Shown here: positions 1-7,566 of the stretch, piece after piece
Layout: each line of letters begins with the position of its first letter
Numbering within the stretch: position 1 is the stretch's first letter
Source of the DNA: Phycisphaeraceae bacterium
GTDB taxonomy: Bacteria; Planctomycetota; Phycisphaerae; Phycisphaerales; UBA1924
DNA length: 43,697 bases
Reading direction: 5' to 3'
NCBI GenBank assembly: GCA_007693965.1
Contig: RECQ01000066.1
Span: forward strand, 1 to 43,697
The notes under the pieces: generated by a model
Database searches by the model: none
What the model saw: the letters and a program-made list of their open reading frames with translations, nothing else
What the model was told of the DNA's origin: nothing
Program-made: the position numbers and the translations under genes

Positions 1-62
1 GGGGGGCGGGTTTGGCTCTGTTTTGTGTTGTGGGGGCGGGGGGGGGGGGGGGGGCCCCCCCC
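1..62. repeat. G-rich start of window with a long G run followed by a C run
   Basis: Positions 38-54 are an uninterrupted run of G, directly followed by C at 55-62. The preceding bases are also G-rich. No coding sense is visible in 1-168. A G run joined head-on to a C run is a typical sequencing or assembly artefact at a contig edge, so this stretch is best treated as unreliable. Confidence 0.6.
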
Positions 63-168
63 GGCGACGGCATCGATATCGACGTCGAGGCGACAGCCAT
101 GTTCGGGCCGCTCGGGGGCTTCCGTATGGGCCCCCGACGCTCCGCCCGCGGAACACCGGCGCCGCGGG

Positions 169-477
169 CTACGTCTCGCTCATGTCGGCAGCGTTGTTCA
201 GTTCGCGCTCGGCCTGGAGCCAATCGGAGAGGGCGTCCCCTTCATGGGCGGCTCCGTCGCCTCCGCTGCTGCGTGAGAGGTGGATTTCGTGGGCCCGAGT
301 ATGGATGCGCTCGCGCAGCGTCTGGGCAGAGTCAGCGCGTGGATCCGCCGGAGTGCCCGCATTCGAGGCGGAGTCAGCGGTTTCGCGGCCGCTGCCGATC
401 TCCGCGCCGCCGCCGGACTGCGCCTTGCGATCGCGATCCGGAGCCTTCGCCTGATTCTTCTTTGTTCGTGTGCTCAT
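169..477 (-). CDS. DUF2934 domain small protein
   Basis: A 102-residue hydrophilic protein. The first 45 residues are charged and low in complexity (Lys, Gln, Asp, Ser). From about residue 55 it shows the DUF2934 pattern: an RIHTRAHEIHL helix, a Gly/Asp-rich turn, then DALSDWLQAERELN. DUF2934 proteins are short and of unknown function, and are common in proteobacteria and planctomycetes. The ATG at 477 is preceded by AAGGA about nine bases upstream, which supports this start. It lies just downstream of the CBS-pair gene on the same strand with an 80-base gap, so the two may be co-transcribed. No signal peptide or membrane segment is visible. Confidence 0.75.
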   Translation of the reverse strand: MSTRTKKNQAKAPDRDRKAQSGGGAEIGSGRETADSASNAGTPADPRADSAQTLRERIHTRAHEIHLSRSSGGDGAAHEGDALSDWLQAERELNNAADMSET

Positions 478-558
478 GGAAAGATCCTTCTTTGACCTGC
501 AAATGGTTGATCAGGGGAGTGAAGCGAAGGCCGGCGAATCCCGGCGCATCGCGTCCGT

Positions 559-1035
559 TCATCGCGAGCGCGAGACGACGCCGAGCAGGTCGAGGCTCGT
601 GATGATTCCCACCGGGAAATTCTCCTCATCTACGACGATCACGCGGTGGATGCGCCTTTCCACCATCTCCCTCGCCACCGCGGCCGCCTCGGCGTCCGGC
701 GACACCGTCACCGGATCCTCCGTCATGAAGTCTTCCACGACGGCGTCGGGCTCCGGTTCGATCTCGACGGCTTCCTCCTCGTCCTGCTGCTCTCTCAGAA
801 CCTCGAAGAGGTAGGCCGGCGGAATGTTGGCCGTCCCCCGCGAGCACTCCCGGATCAGATCGGTCTTGGAGACGATCCCGATGACGCTGCCCTGCTGATC
901 AACAACGGGAGCGCCGGAGATGCCGTTGTCCTCGAACAGCCGGGCGAGCTGCGCAATCGTCGTCGAGGGAGTGACGCACACGGGTTCGCGGGTCATGAAG
1001 TCTGCGGCTTTGAGTTCAGTTCTGACGGTTGGCAT
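559..1035 (-). CDS. CBS-pair domain protein
   Basis: A 158-residue protein made almost entirely of two CBS motifs. The first is around residues 9-65 (DFMTREPVCVTPSTTI ... GAPVVDQQGSVIGIVSKTDL). The second is around 96-155 (DFMTEDPVTVSPDAEA ... IHRVIVVDEENFPVGIITSLDLL). They are separated by an acidic linker. Stand-alone CBS pairs bind adenine nucleotides or related ligands and act as energy or ligand sensors; the ligand cannot be read from sequence. The reading frame stays open for another 100 residues upstream, but that part is arginine-rich and looks non-coding. The ATG at 1035 has GGAG seven bases upstream and begins just before the first domain, so I chose it. No effector domain is attached. 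Confidence 0.85.
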   Translation of the reverse strand: MPTVRTELKAADFMTREPVCVTPSTTIAQLARLFEDNGISGAPVVDQQGSVIGIVSKTDLIRECSRGTANIPPAYLFEVLREQQDEEEAVEIEPEPDAVVEDFMTEDPVTVSPDAEAAAVAREMVERRIHRVIVVDEENFPVGIITSLDLLGVVSRSR

Positions 1036-1307
1036 CGTGGGTCTCCGTACCGGTCTGTCGCGCTGTCGGCGCGCGGATCCGCCGTCCGGGGCCGCGAAAG
1101 CGCCATTTCCATCATTCTGGCAGGCCGCGTGCGCATATCCATCGGGAAACGCCCCTGTTTTGTCCCGCTTCCGCCGGGGAGTCGAGGCGCCCGTCGCGAG
1201 GGGGGCGCCGAGACGGAGGCGTGGTGAACGGGGCCGCATTCCTATGGAGATCGGGCGTCGCGCGTGGTTGAATGTGTGAGAACGATTACGAGGCAAGGAG
1301 AACAGAG

Positions 1308-1433
1308 ATGGCCCGATCCGAAAGATTCGATACACCCGCGGGCGTGCGGCTCGGCAGAATCAGCGCGGAGGCGTCCCTCACGATCGCGCTCTGGATATTT
1401 CCCGACCGGGACTTCGCGGCGGGGCGCCGCTGA
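1308..1433 (+). CDS. Possible small ORF in the gap before the SRPBCC-like gene
   Basis: The 545-base stretch 1036-1580 has no clear gene. A 41-codon ORF begins at an ATG with AAGGAG seven bases upstream (MARSERFDTPAGVRLGRISA ...). Another frame remains open downstream of its stop (about 1380-1575) and reads with plausible composition (AYLVSHPHNPAAFELP, then an acidic helix). This could be one small gene broken by a frameshift or by a sequencing error. I do not recognise a family. The good ribosome binding site is the main support. Confidence 0.3.
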   Translation: MARSERFDTPAGVRLGRISAEASLTIALWIFPDRDFAAGRR

Positions 1434-1580
1434 GGGCGTATCTGGTGTCGCACCCGCATAATCCGGCTGCGTTTGAGCTTCCAACACTGATCGAGGAAGT
1501 GGAGAGAGAAGAGCAGCATCTGGCGACTTCCCGCCGCGAACATAGGGCGGGATACGTGAGCGAGCCCGCGTCATAGACCA

Positions 1581-2333
1581 GTGGATCGGTCTCAGAGAGT
1601 GACGATCGGCGATTCGTTGATGAACAGCATGCATCAGTTCTGGCCTGTCGATGATCGCAGCTTTCGCGCTTGCCTTCAGAGCATGCACCGGACGCGCGTG
1701 CTGTTGACGGCGCTGAAGGGAGCGGAGCTCTTCACGCCTGGATCTGACGCGCGCGAGACAGAGGACCTTTGCGGCGGCGAGGCCGCTACGGTGATCGATG
1801 CGTCCAGAGAGCGCGTGTGGCCATGGATTGCACAGATGTTCCGCGGCGCCGGGATCTACAGCGCGCCAGGGCTGGAAACGAATACGTGCCGATCGGCGGA
1901 TTATCTGCTCGTGGACACTCCGGCGCCGACGCCGGGGGACCACATGGGCGAGATGATCGAGATCTGCCGCGCAATCGATGGCGAAGCCGTGGACTGGCGA
2001 GGAATGGACACGGTGGAGTTTCTCGGTTTTCCGATCACCGAGTTGTCGCTGCGATACTCGCTCGCATCGGCCGGTGAGCATCGCTGCATCCTGACCGCCT
2101 CGGCGCACGCCGAGTGCGCCGGCGTGACCGCGCAGGTGCGCCGGCACATCGGTGAGAGCCTCGTCGCGTTGTTCCCGGTGGCGCAGGCGCGGCGCCTGGG
2201 CGGCATGATCGCGGCGCAGGAGGCGCGGCTGGAGCGGGGACGAACGAACCATGGCCGGATCGATCGCCACCAGGCGCTCCCCTGGATTCCGGCGGGCTCG
2301 GGGGAGCGCTCAGGCTCTCGCAGCAGTCTGTGA
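1581..2333 (+). CDS. SRPBCC (START/polyketide cyclase fold)-like protein
   Basis: A 250-residue protein from a GTG at 1581; an ATG at 1620 is an alternative start. The segment around residues 70-95, ATVIDASRERVWPWIAQM followed by AGIYS, matches the entry strand and first helix of SRPBCC-fold proteins, where A-x-VW-PW-hQM is typical. These proteins bind hydrophobic ligands in a deep cavity, and the ligand is unknown here. The last 35 residues are Arg/Ser-rich and may be poorly structured. The gene ends six bases before the convergent response regulator gene. Codon use looks normal. The fold assignment is moderate; no function beyond ligand binding can be inferred. Confidence 0.55.
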   Translation: MDRSQRVTIGDSLMNSMHQFWPVDDRSFRACLQSMHRTRVLLTALKGAELFTPGSDARETEDLCGGEAATVIDASRERVWPWIAQMFRGAGIYSAPGLETNTCRSADYLLVDTPAPTPGDHMGEMIEICRAIDGEAVDWRGMDTVEFLGFPITELSLRYSLASAGEHRCILTASAHAECAGVTAQVRRHIGESLVALFPVAQARRLGGMIAAQEARLERGRTNHGRIDRHQALPWIPAGSGERSGSRSSL

Positions 2334-2339
2334 ACGATG

Positions 2340-3017
2340 TCATGCTTCGGCCACCCCCTCGCGGATGGCGAACCGCACCAGCTCCGCTACGGAGTGGATG
2401 TCAAGCTTCGCCATGATCTTCTCGCGGTGGCCGTCGACGGTCTTGGGGCTGCGGCTGAGCATCTCGGCGATCTGGGTCCGCGAGAGGCCGCGGCCGATGA
2501 GGCGGAGCACTTCCTGCTCGCGCTGCGTGAGCGAGTCGAGGCGCGAAACAGGCTTCGATTCCTGAACGCTGGCGACAAAGGGGTTCTTGCCGGGGCTGCG
2601 GCGTTTCGCCACTGCGGGCCCGAGGACGAACTCTCCATTCTTCACTTTGCGGATGCCGTCGATGAGTTCCTTCGCGCCATCGCTCTTGGAAAAATAGCCC
2701 CATGCCCCGGATCGGATCGCCGCGCTGATGTAGTTGTCGCGCACGTAGGCGCTGAGGAAGGCGACGCGGACGTCCTCGAACCGGCGCGCGATCTCTGCGG
2801 CGGCGTCGAAGGGATCCGGCCCCGGCATCTCGATGTCGAGCAGCACGACATCCGGTCTGATCCGTTCGATCTCATCAAGCAGTCGGTCGGCGGATTCGAG
2901 CTGGCCGACGCACTCGATGTCTTCCTCCAGCTCGAATCGGGCCCGGATGCCTTCGATCAGAAAGATGTGGTCGTCCACGCACAGCACGCGGATGGGCCCG
3001 GAGTTCGCTCGGCTCAT
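2340..3017 (-). CDS. FixJ/NarL-type response regulator
   Basis: A 225-residue two-domain regulator. The receiver domain (about 10-125) has the acidic pair D15/D16, phosphoacceptor D61 in LLDIEMPG, the switch serine S89 and the conserved K111 in YFSK. The C-terminal LuxR/GerE helix-turn-helix (about 160-225) carries SLTQREQEVLRLIGRGLS and the recognition part SPKTVDGHREKIMAKL. Its start codon overlaps the stop of the upstream histidine kinase by four bases (ATGA), so it is translationally coupled and is the obvious partner of that kinase. The kinase has a FixL-type haem PAS domain, so the pair resembles FixLJ. Target genes are not shown by the sequence; the respiratory genes in this window are candidates by inference. 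Confidence 0.9.
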   Translation of the reverse strand: MSRANSGPIRVLCVDDHIFLIEGIRARFELEEDIECVGQLESADRLLDEIERIRPDVVLLDIEMPGPDPFDAAAEIARRFEDVRVAFLSAYVRDNYISAAIRSGAWGYFSKSDGAKELIDGIRKVKNGEFVLGPAVAKRRSPGKNPFVASVQESKPVSRLDSLTQREQEVLRLIGRGLSRTQIAEMLSRSPKTVDGHREKIMAKLDIHSVAELVRFAIREGVAEA

Positions 3018-5557
3018 GTGCTCGGCTCCTGTACGGCGTCCGCGGCCGATTCAACAGCGCGGCGCAGCTGATCAAAGTCATCCGGGTTCTCGACGCGCAG
3101 CGCGCCGAGGCGTATCCATTCGGGCGAAGACGGTCCGACGGCGATCACGCGACGGTTCGATGGGGATTCGGACGCGTCATTCGAGGCAAGGAAACGCCGG
3201 GCCTCGTCGAGCCGCTCCTTCCGCGATTCGGTGACCCAGACCGCGCATTCGTCCGGCGCCGACCCGTCGTGGCGGCGGACGAGGAGGCCGTGCGCGACGA
3301 GCAGCGCCGAGATGAGCGATGCGGTCCGCTTGTCTTCGATGGTGATGGCGGCCTGCGCCGGCTCATGCTCGGGCGATGGCGCCTCGTCGACGGTCACGGG
3401 GAGAATGAGCGCGATGGTCGTGCCGGCGCCGGGCCGGGAATCGACCTCGACAGAGCCGCCGGCGGCCTGCGCAATGCCCTGCACGAGGGCCAGGCCTAGC
3501 CCGGTCCCCCGGCCGCGTTTCTTGGTGGTGAAGAAGGGATCGAGGCAGCGTCGGCGCACCTCTTCATTCATCCCGACGCCGTTGTCGGCGACGCTGATGC
3601 GCACGAGGCGCCCCCCTTCCAGCGATTCGGCGCAGAGGCGGATGCGCCCGTTGGTGTCGACGGCTTCGGCGGCGTTCAGGACGAGGTTGAGAACCGCCTG
3701 CGTCAGGCGGTGGGGGGGGACTGCGACAGAGACCGGAACGGCGGGAATGTCCGCCTCGAACGCGCAGTGATCCGGGACGGACCGCAGGAGCAGCGGCGCC
3801 ATGCGCTCCCACCACTCCTTCAACTCCACGCACGCCGTCGATGCCTCTTCGTCGCCGGCATCCAGCGCCATCAGGTGCAATCCGTCGGTCAGCTGCTGGA
3901 GATACTCGACCGAGCCCCGGATGGCCGAGACATCTTCGTGAGCCGCGTCATGCATGTGCGCCATCTCGACGGCGTCCAGCCGGCAGCGGAGCGCAAAGAG
4001 GACATTGTTCATGTCGTGGCCGAGGCCCGCGGCGAGCGAGCCGATGACCGCGAGGCGGTCCGCAACGCGGAGTTGATCGTGGGTCGTCTCCAGCTCTTCG
4101 GTGCGCTCCAGGACGAGGCGCTCGAGCTCCTCGCGCCGGCGCTCCCGCTCGTCCTCGTCACGGCGCTGTTCGGTGATGTCGACTCCGACCCCCGTGGCGC
4201 CGGCGACGCGCCCGTCGCGATCGAAGTTGAGGCAGTTGCTCCAGCGGATCCGGCGCCGTTCACCGGAGCTGGTCACGATGTCGTTCTCGTGGCGCTTCTC
4301 GATTTCTCGCAGGTGCACGCCGCGTCGGAAGAGATCGCCGATCGCTTCCTGCTGATCAGTCGGGATGAAGATTTCGAACCAGTTCTGCCCGAGAACTTCT
4401 TCCCGGCGCCGATCGACGAGGTTGAGGAGGGCGTCGTTGTAGAAGGTGATTTCTCCATCCTTGTCCATCACGACGGCGAGCAGGTCGACATTTTCCAGGA
4501 TTTCCCGGAATTGGCGCTGCGACTCGAAGAGGGCGTCCTCAACGCGTCGGCGGCGGATCGCCTGACCCAGCGGCGTCACAGCGGCGCCGACCAGTTCTTC
4601 GAGGTGTCGATCATGCTCGCGGGGCGCCCGAAGGAAGAACATCAGCACCGCGACGACGCTCTCGTCCGCCAGAATGGGGATTGCCAGCGCCCCCCTCATG
4701 CCGCACTTGTTGATCAGGTCGGTGCGGAGGAAGCGGCCCCGGCGCATCGCGGCGAGGTCCGGGATCCACTCCGGTCGCTTCGAGCTCCAGACGCGTCCGG
4801 GAAGGCTCTCGGCGAACCGTCGCTCGACGATCGGCGCGGCGGCGCGGAGAGCAGGTTCAAGGGAGCTTTCCCGCGGCGCAGTGCTGCACCAGATGGTGAG
4901 CTGGCGCGGGTTCTCGCCGTCCGGATCGGCGGTCCATGCCTCGCCGCAGGTCCACCCCGTCTCCTCGCAGATGCGCCGGATGGTGAATGCAACGGCGTCA
5001 TCGAGGTCCCGCGCCTCACCGATGCCGATCGCGAGACTGCGCAGAAGCTCCTTTTCGCGCTCGACACGTTTGCGCTCAGAAATGTCGCGGATGATGGCGG
5101 TGAAGTAGGGAAGCGGTTCGCCCGGGAGATCCACGCGCGTGACGGAGAGTTCGATGGGGAAGAGGGAGCCGTCCTTGCGCACCGCCTCGAACTCGCGCGG
5201 ACGTCCGATGATGTTCGTCCGCCCGGTCTCGCGGTGACGCGCCAGGTAGCCGTCGTGTGCGGAGCGGTGCGGCTCCGGCATCAGGACGCTGACGTTCTTT
5301 CCCGTGATTTCCTGCGGCGACCATCCGAAGACGCGCTCGACTGCGTCGCCCGCCCACTGGATGACGCCATGTGAATCGATGGTGATGATGGGGTCGAGAG
5401 CGCTCGCCACAGCGATCGAGTGTCGGAGAGTGGCTTCGGCGTCGAACTTCATCGGAGCCGTTTCGGGCGCTGCGCCTTCTTCGAAGGATGCAATCTGGTC
5501 GCCCTGGCTGCGCCGAACCCCGCCGCTTCCCACTTTCCACGTTTCACGTTCGTGCAC
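3014..5557 (-). CDS. FixL-like haem-PAS sensor histidine kinase with GAF domain and pseudo-receiver
   Basis: An 847-residue soluble kinase without membrane segments. The N-terminal PAS domain (about 45-160) matches the FixL haem PAS. It has MPEPHRSAHDGY with H101 at the position of the FixL haem-ligating His, R107 six residues on, and R121 twenty residues on, where the O2-contacting Arg of FixL sits. A GAF domain follows (about 165-335), then a second PAS (about 345-465), a coiled-coil linker, a dimerisation helix with phosphoacceptor H514 (GLGHDMNN), and the ATPase domain (N628, D658NGVG, G684-TGLGLA). Residues 735-847 look like a receiver without a phosphorylatable Asp. The start is uncertain: the GTG at 5557 makes the N-terminus run through a heptanucleotide repeat, while the ATG at 5452 lacks a clear ribosome binding site. 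Confidence 0.88.
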   Translation of the reverse strand: MHERETWKVGSGGVRRSQGDQIASFEEGAAPETAPMKFDAEATLRHSIAVASALDPIITIDSHGVIQWAGDAVERVFGWSPQEITGKNVSVLMPEPHRSAHDGYLARHRETGRTNIIGRPREFEAVRKDGSLFPIELSVTRVDLPGEPLPYFTAIIRDISERKRVEREKELLRSLAIGIGEARDLDDAVAFTIRRICEETGWTCGEAWTADPDGENPRQLTIWCSTAPRESSLEPALRAAAPIVERRFAESLPGRVWSSKRPEWIPDLAAMRRGRFLRTDLINKCGMRGALAIPILADESVVAVLMFFLRAPREHDRHLEELVGAAVTPLGQAIRRRRVEDALFESQRQFREILENVDLLAVVMDKDGEITFYNDALLNLVDRRREEVLGQNWFEIFIPTDQQEAIGDLFRRGVHLREIEKRHENDIVTSSGERRRIRWSNCLNFDRDGRVAGATGVGVDITEQRRDEDERERRREELERLVLERTEELETTHDQLRVADRLAVIGSLAAGLGHDMNNVLFALRCRLDAVEMAHMHDAAHEDVSAIRGSVEYLQQLTDGLHLMALDAGDEEASTACVELKEWWERMAPLLLRSVPDHCAFEADIPAVPVSVAVPPHRLTQAVLNLVLNAAEAVDTNGRIRLCAESLEGGRLVRISVADNGVGMNEEVRRRCLDPFFTTKKRGRGTGLGLALVQGIAQAAGGSVEVDSRPGAGTTIALILPVTVDEAPSPEHEPAQAAITIEDKRTASLISALLVAHGLLVRRHDGSAPDECAVWVTESRKERLDEARRFLASNDASESPSNRRVIAVGPSSPEWIRLGALRVENPDDFDQLRRAVESAADAVQEPST
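5524..5551. repeat. Four imperfect heptanucleotide repeats at the kinase gene start
   Basis: Four tandem seven-base units (CGCTTCC, CACTTTC, CACGTTT, CACGTTC) lie exactly at the 5' end of the kinase reading frame. The unit length matches the heptad arrays at 37907-37997 and 38438-38521, although the unit sequence differs. They overlap codons 3-12 if the GTG at 5557 is the start, which is a reason to suspect a downstream start. Confidence 0.55.
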
Positions 5558-5787
5558 GGTCGGACGCCCACTTCCGTAGAGAGGTGTGTGCGCTCCCGTC
5601 CGTGCGAGCGCGGGATGTGATCGCCATTGCGTCCCAAGGGTAGCCGCCCTGGAGGGCGGTCGGCAAGAGAAAGGGGTTGTTGGCCGGGCGATGTCCGCCC
5701 AGGGGCCCCAATCTGCGTCCGAACCGGAGGAGGTGTTTCCACACGCCCGTGAACGGGGTGGATTCCCTCTGGCTGCGGCAATGGACC

Positions 5788-5802
5788 TGTGATTGAATCA
5801 CA
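5788..5802. promoter_or_regulatory. Perfect 15-bp palindrome, Crp/Fnr-like half sites
   Basis: TGTGATT-G-AATCACA is a perfect seven-base inverted repeat around one central base. It lies between the divergent kinase gene and CBM48 gene. The half sites TGTGA and TCACA match those of CRP-type regulators, but the spacing is five rather than six bases, so the binding protein is uncertain. Confidence 0.5.
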
Positions 5803-5828
5803 TCGAAGCATGGGAGCATGGATCGACA

Positions 5829-5843
5829 AGCCATGACATGGCT
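5829..5843. promoter_or_regulatory. Second perfect 15-bp palindrome in the same gap
   Basis: AGCCATG-A-CATGGCT is another perfect seven-base inverted repeat with one central base. Its centre is 41 bases from the centre of the palindrome at 5788-5802, about four helical turns. No matching regulator family is recognised. The rest of the 5558-5939 gap shows no gene. Confidence 0.4.
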
Positions 5844-5939
5844 CAAAGTCCGTGCGAGAGCGGTGGGCGCTCTTTCCCTCAGGATTGTGGTCGCTTCGCG
5901 AGGGGCGGCCGTGACAGTGATAGAAAGGGGCCGCGCAGC

Positions 5940-6365
5940 ATGATTCAGGAACTCGGTGACCACCTCTATGTTTTCCGTGTCTATCTGCCGCACGCGAGCC
6001 AGGTGGAGCTTGTGGGCGACTTCACGGAGTGGCGCACCGCGCCGGTCCGCATGAGTCTTGGCAGAGACGGGTGGTGGTCGGTCCAGGTTCGGCTTCCGGG
6101 CGGTGTGCAGCGATTCAGTTACCTCGTGGACGGATGCGCCTGGCTGCCCGACTACAGCGCCCACGGCCTCGAGCGCAACAGCTATGGGGGATTTGTGAGC
6201 CGTGTGGACACTGGGCAGCGTCCGGCGCGTCGAGCGCGGACTGCCAATGGGACGCCGGCGCGAGAAGACATGGACGAAGGGCGATCCCGCCCCGTCGAGG
6301 CGGCGAAGACTCGGGCGCCGGCGGTCGGCGCGGCGGCCGCGCCGAGGCAGGACGCGGCGGCGTGA
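5940..6365 (+). CDS. Small CBM48 / AMPK-type glycogen-binding domain protein
   Basis: A 141-residue protein. Residues 5-85 form a CBM48 (isoamylase N-terminal/AMPK-beta type) domain: VYLPHASQVELVGDFTEW, then DGWWSVQVRLPGG, then FSYLVDG. This fold binds alpha-glucan, and the Trp and Phe residues at the expected ligand face are present. The last 50 residues are Arg/Ala/Pro-rich and probably disordered. There is no catalytic glycoside hydrolase domain, so it is a stand-alone binding or scaffold protein. The ATG at 5940 has GAAAGGGG about ten bases upstream; the frame stays open upstream but without domain sense. It is divergent from the kinase gene and convergent with the formate channel gene. 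Confidence 0.75.
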   Translation: MIQELGDHLYVFRVYLPHASQVELVGDFTEWRTAPVRMSLGRDGWWSVQVRLPGGVQRFSYLVDGCAWLPDYSAHGLERNSYGGFVSRVDTGQRPARRARTANGTPAREDMDEGRSRPVEAAKTRAPAVGAAAAPRQDAAA

Positions 6366-6449
6366 TGGTGTGTGGAGCGCGGTGGTCGCCAACCGAACCC
6401 GGTGCGGCGCATTCGCTTCGCATGCGCACATGCCGCACGGCGGGGCGGG

Positions 6450-7325
6450 CTAATTCTCAGAACCGGCCGCCGTGTGTCGGGGCCTGAGATAGATGAACCA
6501 GTAGACGACCCCCACCATCAGCCCGCCGCCGATGATGTTGCCGAGCGTGACCGGGAGCAGGTTGCGGAGGAGAAAGGCGCCCCAGGTCAGGCTGTCGTAG
6601 TCCGCCGAGGCCTGTCCGATCATCGTCCAGAACTCCGGCGTCGCCAGGTCGCGGATCAGGAGGCCGATGGGGATGAAGTACATGTTGGCCACGCTGTGCT
6701 CGAACCCGGCGGCGACGAAGGCGGTGATGGGGAACAGGATCGCCAGGATCCGGTCGGTCGTGGTGCGCGCGGAATAGGTCATCCACACCGCGAGGCAGAC
6801 AAGGGCGTTGCAGAAGATCCCGAGGGCGATCGCCTCGATGAAGCCGAGTTCGACCTTGGCCTTCGCCGTCGCCAGCGCCGCAGCGCCGACGGCGCCGGCG
6901 CCGAAGTTATGCTGGCCGGAGATGTGCATGATCACAACCGTCGCGAGCGCCCCGGCGAAATTGCCCACGAAAACGACGCCCCAGTTGCGCAACAGGCGGG
7001 TGATCGAGACCTTCCGGCTCGCCCACGCCATCACGATCAAATTGTTGCCGGTGAACAGCTCGGCGCCGGCGACGACCACCAAGATCAGCCCGAGACAGAA
7101 GACCAGCCCGGCCAGCAGCCTCGTGACTCCCCAAGGCAGAACCTCGGCGGCGCCCGCGGTCACGGTGGTGGCGAAGATGGCGCCGAGCGAGATGAACGCG
7201 CCCGCGAGCACGGCGAGCACGAACGTCGTAAGCGCGTCGAGGTTGGCTTTTCTGACGCCGATCTCCTCGGCGCGAACCGCCATCTCCGGCGGCATGAGGG
7301 CGTCGATCCTGATCTCGTTGCTCAT
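6450..7325 (-). CDS. Formate/nitrite transporter (FNT, FocA/NirC family)
   Basis: A 291-residue membrane protein with six predicted helices. The FNT signature GAELFTGNNLIVMAW lies in the third-helix break, and the second signature around WGVVFVGNFAGA is present. FNT channels conduct formate, nitrite or hydrosulphide as pentamers in the inner membrane. The divergent neighbour encodes formate dehydrogenase, so formate uptake or efflux is the likely role; nitrite is the alternative in this nitrogen-oxide context. The ATG at 7325 has AGGA upstream and precedes a soluble N-terminal segment (MSNEIRIDALMPPEM) normal for the family. An upstream extension of 21 residues is open but unlikely. Length is typical. 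Confidence 0.9.
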   Translation of the reverse strand: MSNEIRIDALMPPEMAVRAEEIGVRKANLDALTTFVLAVLAGAFISLGAIFATTVTAGAAEVLPWGVTRLLAGLVFCLGLILVVVAGAELFTGNNLIVMAWASRKVSITRLLRNWGVVFVGNFAGALATVVIMHISGQHNFGAGAVGAAALATAKAKVELGFIEAIALGIFCNALVCLAVWMTYSARTTTDRILAILFPITAFVAAGFEHSVANMYFIPIGLLIRDLATPEFWTMIGQASADYDSLTWGAFLLRNLLPVTLGNIIGGGLMVGVVYWFIYLRPRHTAAGSEN

Positions 7326-7380
7326 GGCCCTGTCCTCGCTCTGGATGCGGATGGTGTGGAGGTGTGGTCCGGAATTCTCA

Positions 7381-7407
7381 AGTCTCAATACTCAGGCGGT
7401 TGAGACT
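7381..7407. promoter_or_regulatory. 8-bp inverted repeat between formate channel and formate dehydrogenase genes
   Basis: AGTCTCAA and TTGAGACT form a perfect eight-base inverted repeat with an 11-base spacer, in the 241-base divergent promoter region 7326-7566. It is a candidate operator for either or both genes. No T tract follows, so it is not a terminator. Confidence 0.45.
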
Positions 7408-7566
7408 CACTCTCTTTTGCGGACTGGCGCGCCGCGGCGCTGTGATGCAGAGGATACTGCGTGGGCCGCAGCGCGGGACTCCGTGCGGAGCGGGCGCCCG
7501 CGTGAGCGGGAGCGCAGGGCTACGATATCGCTCATCTTCCTCGTAGCGTCTTTCCGAAAGTTGGCG

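Noticed and set aside
3710-5374. A plus-strand open frame of about 550 codons opposite the sensor kinase
   Set aside because: The kinase shows complete PAS, GAF, H-box and ATPase motifs; the opposite frame is a GC-bias shadow.
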